Source: Candidatus Komeilibacteria bacterium
Lineage (GTDB): Bacteria > Patescibacteriota > Patescibacteriia > UBA1558 > 2-01-FULL-52-15
NCBI GenBank assembly: GCA_016204595.1
Contig: JACQKJ010000070.1
Location: 1 to 24,013 of the forward strand
Reading direction: 5' to 3'
Length of the DNA: 24,013 nt
Below the pieces are notes generated by a model. It made no database searches. It was not told the DNA's origin and saw only the letters and a list, made by a program, of their open reading frames with translations. The stretch's first letter is position 1; every line of letters starts with the position of its first letter. Positions 7,828 through 13,344 of the stretch are shown here, one piece after another. The position numbers and the translations under genes are program-made.

Positions 7828-8886
7828 TTATGACGATATTTTACGATATCTTGTCGTTCTCCCCTGCCCAAAGCGCTCAATCTTTTTGGGCCGCAACAAA
7901 ACATCCAGTGCTTGCGAAACTGTTGGTCGCGCAACTTTGGTTGCCTGCACAATTTGCAGCGGCGATGCCTCATGGACGTGCTCAAGATGCTGCCATACAA
8001 GGAGCTGCTTCGGCGAAAGCAGGCGCTCTATATTCTCATGGGATAGTAATTCTATCGCAGATTGCGCTTGTTTAAGAGAGGTATTTAAGGAAAACTCAAG
8101 CCACGAAGTAATATCCTGCTCGTCAGTTTTGAAAGTTTTTTGGCTGCGACGCAGTGAAACATAGTAATCACTCTTATTATCTTCAATCAGCTTTTCATAG
8201 GAAACATAGGGTACATACGAGTACCCTGTCTGAAGCATTAACAAATTTGTGAGTATACGCGAAAGTCTGCCATTTCCGTCTTGAAATGGATGGATTGCCA
8301 AAAATTCAATCAGAAAATTACCAATAACAATGAGAGGGTGTTTTTCTTTTTCGGCAAGCGCCGTGTTTGTCCAATCAATCAGTTCCTGCATTTGTTTGGG
8401 AGTCAAATAGGCTGGCGTGGTCTCAAAGATAATCCCAATCGATTTTCCAGATTCGTCAAACATTTCAACATTATTTTCCGTTTTTTTGTATTCACCGCGA
8501 TGCCGCTCATCTTTAGATACATACTTGAGGAGCTCTTTATGAAGATGCTTAATAGTACTCTCAGAGAAAGGGATATGCTTCAATGAGGCGAAGATGTTAT
8601 CCAGCAGCTCATAATATCCTCTTACCTCTTGCTCGTCCCGATCAGCGAATTTTTGTACGCTAATCCCGCGCATTAGCCGTTCCACGTCCTCATCTGATAG
8701 ACGAGCACCCTCTATCCGTGTAGACGCGCCCGATGAAGTTATTAAAACAGAACGCTTCAAACGCCCTAGTGCTTGGGGGTTAAGTTTTGCTCCGCCGATC
8801 CATTGACCTTTTAGGTGATCAATTTTGTTTATAATTGACCATAAAGACTGCGGAGTAGCACTGATTCGTTGGTCGAATTTATTCAT
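7828..8886 (-). CDS. Fic-family protein with built-in inhibitory motif and C-terminal winged helix
   Basis: A 352-residue Fic protein, a family that usually transfers AMP from ATP to Ser/Thr/Tyr hydroxyls of target proteins. The catalytic motif HPFQDGNGRLSR is intact with His199 as base and the phosphate-anchoring GNGR. The N-terminal region contains S-T-R-I-E-G (Ser55...Glu59-Gly60), matching the inhibitory [S/T]xxxE[G/N] helix of class II Fic enzymes, so the protein should be self-inhibited. A Fic_N-like helical region precedes it. The C-terminus (about 290-350, LSPKQLLVWQHL...RPTVSQALDVLLRPKKIERFG) reads as a winged-helix DNA-binding domain. This architecture (Fic_N, Fic, wHTH) is common in bacteria and archaea; targets are mostly unknown. 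A promoter and a palindrome lie directly upstream, suggesting autoregulation. Confidence 0.93.
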   Translation of the reverse strand: MNKFDQRISATPQSLWSIINKIDHLKGQWIGGAKLNPQALGRLKRSVLITSSGASTRIEGARLSDEDVERLMRGISVQKFADRDEQEVRGYYELLDNIFASLKHIPFSESTIKHLHKELLKYVSKDERHRGEYKKTENNVEMFDESGKSIGIIFETTPAYLTPKQMQELIDWTNTALAEKEKHPLIVIGNFLIEFLAIHPFQDGNGRLSRILTNLLMLQTGYSYVPYVSYEKLIEDNKSDYYVSLRRSQKTFKTDEQDITSWLEFSLNTSLKQAQSAIELLSHENIERLLSPKQLLVWQHLEHVHEASPLQIVQATKVARPTVSQALDVLLRPKKIERFGQGRTTRYRKISS

Positions 8887-8897
8887 ATTTATAAGTA

Positions 8898-8920
8898 TCT
8901 TATATAGTAACTATATGAGA
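8898..8920. promoter_or_regulatory. Palindrome at the Fic promoter, candidate operator
   Basis: A 23-bp near-perfect palindrome centred on A8909. The inner 7-1-7 part (8902-8916, ATATAGT-A-ACTATAT) is perfect, and the full 11-bp arms contain a single mismatch. It is 11 nt upstream of the Fic start codon, directly abuts the -10 box (8925-8920), and covers the expected transcription start. A repressor binding here would block the Fic-SWIM transcript. The Fic C-terminal winged helix is the obvious candidate binder, by inference only. Confidence 0.65.
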
Positions 8921-8948
8921 TTATATATGATTAGTAAATTTAAATCAA
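8920..8948 (-). promoter_or_regulatory. Promoter of the Fic-SWIM unit
   Basis: On the minus strand TTGATT (8948-8943), a 17-bp spacer and a consensus TATAAT (8925-8920). Start is expected near 8913, inside the palindrome. The leader before the Fic ATG is about 27 nt with no Shine-Dalgarno. Confidence 0.75.
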
Positions 8949-8963
8949 GTGCAAACGCTAAGG

Positions 8964-8991
8964 TTGCAGAATAGCTAAAAACCCTTATAAT
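8964..8991 (+). promoter_or_regulatory. Plus-strand promoter facing the structured region
   Basis: TTGCAG (8964-8969), a 16-bp spacer, and a consensus TATAAT (8986-8991). Transcription would start near 8998, at the beginning of the 33-bp repeat and the hairpin-rich segment, and no coding sequence follows for over 300 nt. Confidence 0.6.
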
Positions 8992-8994
8992 AGC

Positions 8995-9027
8995 CCCTAG
9001 GTGTACGCACTTAACTCGAGTACACCG
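8995..9027 (+). repeat. Left copy of 33-bp imperfect direct repeat
   Basis: It matches 10371-10403 at 29 of 33 positions, in the same orientation; both begin CCCTAGGTG and end ACACCG, and both are preceded by TAATAG. In this copy GGTGTAC (9000-9006) and GTACACC (9020-9026) form a perfect 7-bp hairpin. Confidence 0.75.
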
Positions 9028-9199
9028 CCATGCACCAGTCGCTAACGCTCCGGCTACGCCCTGAACTGAGCTTCGCTCTAGTTCAGGGTGCATGGCAGGC
9101 CATAAACCTGCCATGATCATCGACGTGCCGTAAACGTTTGGTGCATGCCCTGTACCGGAGGAACGAAGTGACGACTGGTACGGGGCAGGACAATTTTTT
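8998..9199 (+). ncRNA. Candidate structured non-coding RNA or leader
   Basis: About 200 nt between a good promoter (-10 at 8986-8991) and a terminator-like end, with no plausible coding frame. Helices seen are: 9000-9006 with 9020-9026; 9027-9036 with 9087-9096 (10 bp, perfect); a nested hairpin 9059-9071 with 9075-9088 (13 bp, one bulge, TTC loop); 9091-9099 with 9107-9115 (9 bp, perfect); and 9147-9156 with 9177-9186 (10 bp, one G-T pair), followed by T6 at 9194-9199. The helices using 9087-9096 and 9091-9099 overlap and exclude each other. It could instead be a cluster of REP-like palindromic DNA repeats. No known RNA family was recognised. Confidence 0.4.
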
Positions 9200-9250
9200 A
9201 TCGGGCGACCCGAGTTCCTAAAAACTCGTTAAGAACACAGTTGAAACAGC

Positions 9251-9278
9251 TTGAAATTATTGTCGAGTATGCTATAGA
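9251..9278 (+). promoter_or_regulatory. Promoter for the DUF1599-like and Nudix genes
   Basis: TTGAAA (9251-9256), a 16-bp spacer, TATAGA (9273-9278) with TG at 9270-9271 (extended -10). Start is expected near 9285, giving a leader of about 45 nt that contains the AAGGAGGT ribosome site at 9319-9326. A small hairpin CGAGTT/AACTCG (9211-9228) lies upstream. Confidence 0.65.
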
Positions 9279-9331
9279 TATCTGTACGTTCCTTACATTT
9301 TGATGTGACCATTCCTATAAGGAGGTGTCAG

Positions 9332-9748
9332 GTGTCGTCAGGAAAACAAGAATATGCATTGAGGTTTCAAGGACGAAGACTCCCCGTCGCACGTGACAAA
9401 GAGATGGCAAGGCGATATGCGATCTTCCAAAGAGAGGCAGCGGGTCTCTTTGTGGAAAAGAATAATGTTTACAACAACGTTTTCGTTGAGTATGGGGTAG
9501 TTGGCATATATGTTCGCATCAGGGATAAAATTGCCACACTCTTCTCAACCCACCGTACAGAGTCGGACGAGAGTGTTGTTGAGCATTTTTTGGACATCGC
9601 CAACTACGCTCTCATGGGAGCTATGATTGGTCACTTCGAATTAAAACCAGGGCAACAGTGTGAGCACCTGTATGCAGCAGTTAATGGCGATGAGCTAGGT
9701 GAAAGAAAACTTCGTTGCATCCACTGTTGTAATGAGATCTCGTATTGA
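9332..9748 (+). CDS. DUF1599-like (nucleotide-modification-associated) protein with C-terminal zinc-knuckle motif
   Basis: A 138-residue protein. Residues about 30-100 resemble the DUF1599 family: LFVEKNNVYNNVFVEYG, then GIYVRIRDKIATL, then HFLDIANYALMGAMI, with the recurring K..Y, R..DK and D..NY positions (Lys43, Tyr47, Arg62, Asp65-Lys66, Asp88, Asn91-Tyr92). The family is frequent in phages and linked to nucleotide or modified-base metabolism; its exact reaction is unsettled. The tail has Cys110-x-His112...Cys129-x2-Cys132, a possible zinc ribbon. An ATG-like GTG at 9305 is in frame, but the consensus AAGGAGGT 5 nt before GTG 9332 decides the start. It is followed by a hairpin and then the Nudix gene. 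Confidence 0.65.
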   Translation: MSSGKQEYALRFQGRRLPVARDKEMARRYAIFQREAAGLFVEKNNVYNNVFVEYGVVGIYVRIRDKIATLFSTHRTESDESVVEHFLDIANYALMGAMIGHFELKPGQQCEHLYAAVNGDELGERKLRCIHCCNEISY

Positions 9749-9751
9749 GAT

Positions 9752-9790
9752 GATAATGCTCAGTGCATCCCGAGGATCCTGAGCATTATT
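9752..9790. terminator. Hairpin between the DUF1599-like and Nudix genes
   Basis: Twelve-base arms 9752-9763 and 9779-9790 (ATAATGCTCAG and complement), with an inner ATCC-CGA-GGAT helix. No clear T-run follows, so it may be an attenuator or mRNA-stabilising hairpin rather than a full terminator. No separate Nudix promoter was found downstream of it. Confidence 0.5.
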
Positions 9791-9821
9791 CACATCATTT
9801 ATTACGCGAAGTAATTTCAAA

Positions 9822-10364
9822 ATGAGGACGAAAGGTAAAAAAATTGATAAAAAAACGGTTTACAGGAATCCTTGGATGAAAATCGAAGAAATTATTGTCA
9901 CTTCATCTAACGCAGAGAAACAGCCCTACGTCTTTCTTAGTAAGGGGCCGGGAGTTGTAGTTATTGCTCTCGATGAAACCACGGATCGACTCTTTTTCAT
10001 AAGAGAATTCAGGCACCCGATTGCTCAAAATATATGGCAATTGCCTGCTGGTTCGTTGCAAAAAAAATCCATAGCTAGCGAGAGTAAAAAAGAATTGTAT
10101 GAAGAAACGGGTATTGTTGCAAAAAAAATCAAGAGAATAGGAGGATTTTTTATCGCACCTGGTCATGAAAATTCTTATGTCCATGTAGTATTAGCGACTA
10201 ATTTAGATACCTCTGCATTAAGTATATCATTCCAAGAAAGTAATGAAACTATTACTAAGGTAGTCGAGGTAGAACTTGACGAAGTACGCCGAATGATCAG
10301 GAAGGGAGAGCTAAAATGCGGGATCAGCTTAGCCGCCTTAAGTATTTTTTTCTCTAGGGGTTAA
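9822..10364 (+). CDS. Nudix hydrolase, ADP-ribose pyrophosphatase-like
   Basis: A 180-residue enzyme of the Nudix superfamily, which cleaves nucleoside diphosphates linked to another group; the layout suggests an ADP-ribose/NDP-sugar type. Seen are GPGVVVIALDE, the FIREFRHPIAQNIWQLPAG segment preceding the box, and the box itself around G78...KELYEETGIV (Lys90-Glu91 and Glu94-Glu95 binding metal). Two deviations from the box are visible: Lys replaces the usual Arg, and a Ser stands where the first box Glu is expected. The gene is markedly A/T-rich, with many A-runs, unlike the glycosyltransferases after it, which points to transfer. It has no Shine-Dalgarno and probably shares the 9251 promoter. 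Confidence 0.88.
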   Translation: MRTKGKKIDKKTVYRNPWMKIEEIIVTSSNAEKQPYVFLSKGPGVVVIALDETTDRLFFIREFRHPIAQNIWQLPAGSLQKKSIASESKKELYEETGIVAKKIKRIGGFFIAPGHENSYVHVVLATNLDTSALSISFQESNETITKVVEVELDEVRRMIRKGELKCGISLAALSIFFSRG

Positions 10365-10370
10365 TAGGGG

Positions 10371-10403
10371 CCCTAGGTGAACGCAGTTAAATCGAGCACA
10401 CCG
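10371..10403 (+). repeat. Right copy of 33-bp imperfect direct repeat
   Basis: Partner of 8995-9027 (29/33 identical, same orientation). It lies 6 nt after the Nudix stop and 16 nt before the glycosyltransferase ATG. The hairpin of the left copy is broken here by two changes, and the TATAAT seen before the left copy is degraded to GTTAAT. Confidence 0.75.
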
Positions 10404-10418
10404 TCAGAAATTATTTTC

Positions 10419-11624
10419 ATGCCCAAACGAATCCTCATCTTTTCTCTGACGTATTTTCCCTTCGTAGGGGGAGCCGAGGTTGCGATAAAAGAAATTATCG
10501 AACGTATTGACCTGGAGAAGTACAGTTTCGATCTCATCACATTGCGGTTTGATCGCGCATTGCCGCGCACGGAACAGCGTGGCAATCTGACCATTCATCG
10601 CATCGGGTTCACCGCCGAACATCCTTCCATGACCGACCTTGGCCGCGAACCGCTGGTTCTGAACAAATATTTTTTCCCTTTCACTGCTTTCTGGAAAGCG
10701 CTCACCATGCACCGCCGCAAGCCGTATGATGCCGTGTGGGTGATGCTGGCGAACTATGCGGGCTTTGGCGCGCTGTTTTTCAAATGGGTGTATCCGAACG
10801 TGCCGATGCTCTTGAGCCTGCAGGAAGGCGATCCGATCGACCATATCAAGCATCGGGTGCGGTTCGTGTATCCGGTATTCAAAGATATTTTTCGCAAGAG
10901 TGATGCGGTGCAGGCGATCTCATCACACCTCGCCGATTTTGCGCGCTCAATGGGATTCGAAGGCAAGTCGGTAGTTGTTCCGAACGGTGTTTCAACGGCT
11001 GTATTCGGTCGTCAGTATGACGTTGCGGAGCTTGCAGCACTGCGCGCCGATCTCAAGATCCCTGCAAAAGCGACCGTGCTTATCACCACCTCGCGCCTCG
11101 TGCGCAAGAACGCGGTCGACGACGTGATCCGCGCATTGCCAAAACTCCCTGATGCGTATTTTGTCGTGCTGGGAACCGGTCCTGATGAATGGTCGCTGAA
11201 ACTCCTTGCGCAGGAGCTGAAAGTCGCGGAGCGCGTTCTGTTCGTGGGGCACGTGGGCCATGAGCACGTCCCTCGGTATCTGAAAATGGCCGATGTTTTT
11301 ATCCGCCCGTCACTCTCGGAAGGGATGGGTAATTCGTTCATTGAGGCTATGGCCGCAGGCATCCCGGTCATCGCAACGCCGGTCGGAGGCATCGTTGATT
11401 TTCTTTTTGATCCGGAAATGAACTCTGACAAAGAGCCAACCGGGATTTTCTGTGCGGTCCGCGATCCGGAAAGTATCGTCTCGAAGGTGAAGCGGCTGAC
11501 ATCGGACGGTGCTGTGCGGGAGCGGATCGTCGCCAATGCGGCTCGGCTTTCGCATGAGCAGTATAACTGGGACAGCTTAGCTCGGCGCATGGAAAAAGAG
11601 GTTTTTGCTAAACTGTTCAAATAG
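10419..11624 (+). CDS. GT4-family glycosyltransferase
   Basis: A 401-residue retaining glycosyltransferase of the GT-B fold (GT4), which would transfer a sugar from a nucleotide-sugar in cell-surface glycan or glycolipid synthesis. The N-terminal acceptor half has FPFVGGAEVAIKEI. The C-terminal donor half has VLITTSRLVRKNAVDDVIRA and the EX7E motif with Glu301 and Glu309 in SEGMGNSFIEAMAAGIPVIA. A GTG at 10377 extends the frame but falls within the 33-bp repeat, so ATG 10419 before MPKRILIFSL is used. The next glycosyltransferase starts 27 nt later. The sugar and acceptor cannot be read from sequence. Confidence 0.92.
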   Translation: MPKRILIFSLTYFPFVGGAEVAIKEIIERIDLEKYSFDLITLRFDRALPRTEQRGNLTIHRIGFTAEHPSMTDLGREPLVLNKYFFPFTAFWKALTMHRRKPYDAVWVMLANYAGFGALFFKWVYPNVPMLLSLQEGDPIDHIKHRVRFVYPVFKDIFRKSDAVQAISSHLADFARSMGFEGKSVVVPNGVSTAVFGRQYDVAELAALRADLKIPAKATVLITTSRLVRKNAVDDVIRALPKLPDAYFVVLGTGPDEWSLKLLAQELKVAERVLFVGHVGHEHVPRYLKMADVFIRPSLSEGMGNSFIEAMAAGIPVIATPVGGIVDFLFDPEMNSDKEPTGIFCAVRDPESIVSKVKRLTSDGAVRERIVANAARLSHEQYNWDSLARRMEKEVFAKLFK

Positions 11625-11633
11625 CTCTATACT
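11605..11633 (+). promoter_or_regulatory. Promoter before the GT2 glycosyltransferase
   Basis: TTGCTA (11605-11610), a 17-bp spacer and TATACT (11628-11633). It overlaps the last codons of the preceding gene and would start near 11640, 12 nt before the ATG. Confidence 0.5.
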
Positions 11634-11651
11634 GCTGACTATTCCAAACGC

Positions 11652-12374
11652 ATGCAATACAGCATCATCATTCCCGCAAAAAATGAGCTACACAATCTGC
11701 AACGCACGCTGCCGCAGTTTGCCGACCTCAAAGGCGCGGTTGCCTATGAGCTTATCCTGGCTGATGGCGCTTCCACGGACGGAACGATCGAGTTCGCGCG
11801 TTCGAAGGGCGCGCGCGTCGAAGTAAAGACAAAGCTTGACCGGGAGACCATTGGCGAGGGACGCAACCGCGGGGCGCATGTCGCAACAGGGGATATTCTG
11901 GTCTTTCTTGATGCGGGCGTCATGGTCAAGGACATTCTTAATTTTTTTCAGACCATTCAGGCGGCATTCGCGCACGCATCGGTTGTCGCGGCCGTACCGA
12001 AAGTGAACATCGATCCGAAAGAAGCGACTTTTTCAGATGAGCTGGTGCACGGAGGCGTCAATATCCTCGTTCGATTTTTTAATTTCATGGGTTGGGGAGC
12101 CGGCAAAGGGGAGTGTCAGATCGTGAGGCGTTCAGCGTTCGAAGCGGTGGGCGGCTACAATGAGAAACTCGTTGCGGCAGAAGATAACGACCTGTATTCT
12201 CGGCTCGCAAAAAAAGGCCGTGTCGTATTTCTCAAAGAATTGCAGGTCTATGATGATCCGGCTCGCTATCGAAAAAAAGGGTATCTCCGTGTGATAAGCC
12301 TCTGGCTTATGAACCAGATATTTGTCCGTCTTCTCGGCCGATCGTACAGCAAGGAGTGGAAGCGGGCGAGTTAG
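11652..12374 (+). CDS. GT2-family glycosyltransferase
   Basis: A 240-residue GT-A fold glycosyltransferase. The N-terminus YSIIIPAKNELHNL and LADGASTDGT (Asp38, Asp43) form the nucleotide-binding part. VFLDAGVMV is at the position of the DxD metal motif, but the second Asp is replaced by Gly (Asp87-Ala-Gly89). GGYNEKLVAAEDNDLYSRL carries the Glu-Asp pair expected at the catalytic base. The C-terminal hydrophobic stretch LWLMNQIFVRLLG may sit on the membrane. It lies 27 nt after the GT4 gene and probably works in the same surface-glycan pathway. The substrate is unknown. Confidence 0.9.
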   Translation: MQYSIIIPAKNELHNLQRTLPQFADLKGAVAYELILADGASTDGTIEFARSKGARVEVKTKLDRETIGEGRNRGAHVATGDILVFLDAGVMVKDILNFFQTIQAAFAHASVVAAVPKVNIDPKEATFSDELVHGGVNILVRFFNFMGWGAGKGECQIVRRSAFEAVGGYNEKLVAAEDNDLYSRLAKKGRVVFLKELQVYDDPARYRKKGYLRVISLWLMNQIFVRLLGRSYSKEWKRAS

Positions 12375-12460
12375 GAATGCGGAACGAGTAACGAGGAATT
12401 AGGAATGAGTAATTGATAATCAGGAACGAGGAATGGGAAGCGAGGAACGAGCGACGAAGC
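12373..12460. repeat. Degenerate purine-rich short repeat
   Basis: Variants of GGAACGAG, GAGGAAT and AGGAATGAG follow each other with irregular spacing right after the GT2 stop codon. No coding frame or hairpin is apparent. It is a low-complexity spacer comparable in kind, not in sequence, to 265-375 and 19365-19392. Confidence 0.6.
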
Positions 12461-12481
12461 AATCTCCAATTTAGCATGCCT

Positions 12482-12516
12482 CCCTCTCCTAAGTTAGGAG
12501 AGGGTGGGGCAAGGTA
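12482..12516 (+). repeat. Palindromic repeat element, copy 1
   Basis: A perfect 11-bp stem CCCTCTCCTAA / TTAGGAGAGGG around a single G (12482-12504), then GGGGCAAGGTAT. The stem and the trailing A-G-G-T-A-T tail match copy 3 at 12626-12660 in the same orientation. Confidence 0.75.
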
Positions 12517-12553
12517 TAATACCCCCTCTAACTCCCCCTTAGTAAAGGGGGAG
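12517..12553 (-). repeat. Palindromic repeat element, copy 2 (inverted)
   Basis: Stem CTCCCCCTT (12532-12540) with AAGGGGGAG (12545-12553), preceded by ATACCCCCTCTAA. Read on the minus strand it has the same plan as copy 1: stem, then AGGGGGTAT. Copies 1 and 2 abut through the palindrome GGTAT-A-ATACC. A separate small hairpin GCTAAG/CTTAGC lies at 12559-12578. Confidence 0.6.
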
Positions 12554-12625
12554 GAGATGCTAAGATGTTCCGCTTAGCTTAAGGAAGGAAATGCTAAAGT
12601 TGCACTGTAACGCTTTTCAGCGTAC

Positions 12626-12660
12626 CCCTCTCCTTACGAAGGAGAGGGTAGGGTGAGGTA
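12626..12660 (+). repeat. Palindromic repeat element, copy 3
   Basis: A 10-bp stem CCCTCTCCTT / AAGGAGAGGG with loop ACG (12626-12648), followed by TAGGGTGAGGTA. It ends just before the comF stop at 12663 and may help terminate that minus-strand transcript. A hairpin ACGCT-TTTC-AGCGT (12610-12623) is next to it. Confidence 0.7.
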
Positions 12661-12662
12661 TT

Positions 12663-13301
12663 CTACGCATTATTCTTCGCAATCACGAGGCCGCCGACAT
12701 GCTTGGCGCCGTGTTTTTTTAACTCGCCGGCAGCGCTCTCGAGCGTGGCAAAGGTCGTTGCAATGTCGTCTATGAGCATGACTTCGGTCGGCACTGCGCC
12801 GATGCCACGAAAAACACCGGCCACATTCTTCAGCCGCTCTGTTCTGCCCAGTTTTGCCTGTGATCGCGTTGCTTTTACGCGCCGCAGCAGATTTTGCGTG
12901 TTACATCCTCGATTTTCCGCCAAACGTCGCGCAAGCAATTCGCTTTGATTGTAACCGCGCGCTCGCGCACGCTTCCAATGTAAAGGAACGGGGACCAGTA
13001 CCGGCGCAGTCTGCACCGGAAACACCGCGAGCGCGCGGCCCATGATCCCGGCAAGAGGTTCGGCCAGTTCGGTTACCCCGTGGAATTTATAGAGAGTGAC
13101 AAGTTCTTTCAGGAGCGGGTGCTCGTAATTGCCTGCGATGATCACGAAGTCAAGATGCGGTGTCGGATGTTCAACCAGCTTTATCAATAGTGGAATGCTG
13201 TTGAGGCATCCGGCACAGACGAGTGAATCATGGGCGCCGCAGCCGATGCAGGAGAGGGGGAAGAGCAGGTCGAGGATGGTTTTTTGTATGGATGCCAACA
13301 T
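12663..13301 (-). CDS. comF: ComF-family phosphoribosyltransferase-like protein
   Basis: A 212-residue ComF-type protein, associated in other bacteria with DNA uptake and handling of incoming single strands. The N-terminal zinc finger is Cys18-x2-Cys21...Cys29-x2-Cys32. The body has VPVPLHWKRARARGYNQSELLAR, a ComF signature, and the type I PRTase loop IDDIATTFATL at 177-187; the usual TTGAT is TTFAT here, so the Gly of the PRPP loop is replaced by Phe. It starts 43 nt after the clpC stop, behind a hairpin that reaches the ATG, and is the last gene of the minus-strand cluster. No Shine-Dalgarno is visible. Confidence 0.9.
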   Translation of the reverse strand: MLASIQKTILDLLFPLSCIGCGAHDSLVCAGCLNSIPLLIKLVEHPTPHLDFVIIAGNYEHPLLKELVTLYKFHGVTELAEPLAGIMGRALAVFPVQTAPVLVPVPLHWKRARARGYNQSELLARRLAENRGCNTQNLLRRVKATRSQAKLGRTERLKNVAGVFRGIGAVPTEVMLIDDIATTFATLESAAGELKKHGAKHVGGLVIAKNNA

Positions 13302-13327
13302 AAAACAAGGCTTTTGGCCCTGTTTTA
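13301..13327 (-). other. Hairpin covering the comF start region
   Basis: TAAAACA (13301-13307) pairs with TGTTTTA (13321-13327), with an inner GGC/GCC helix and a T-rich loop. On the mRNA the stem ends at the comF ATG. There is no T-run after it, so it may be an attenuator or a translation block between clpC and comF rather than a terminator. Confidence 0.45.
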
Positions 13328-13344
13328 TTTCAGTAAGAGGTTTT

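Noticed and set aside
8911..9120. A 69-codon minus-strand open frame over the hairpin region
   Set aside because: It is composed of palindromic DNA, overlaps the Fic promoter, and has no ribosome site or protein-like pattern.
8995..9200. CRISPR array
   Set aside because: The repeats differ in length and spacing, are hairpins rather than regular direct repeats, and no cas gene is present.
8995..10403. Integron attC-type recombination sites at the 33-bp repeats
   Set aside because: GTTRRRY-like words occur (GTTAAGT, GTTAAAT), but on opposite strands in the two copies and only because both contain TTAA; no paired R/L boxes or integrase are seen.
6894..10403. Integration of an island into the tRNA-Ser gene
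   Set aside because: The tRNA is intact, but no repeated copy of its 3' end and no integrase was found, so this stays unproven.
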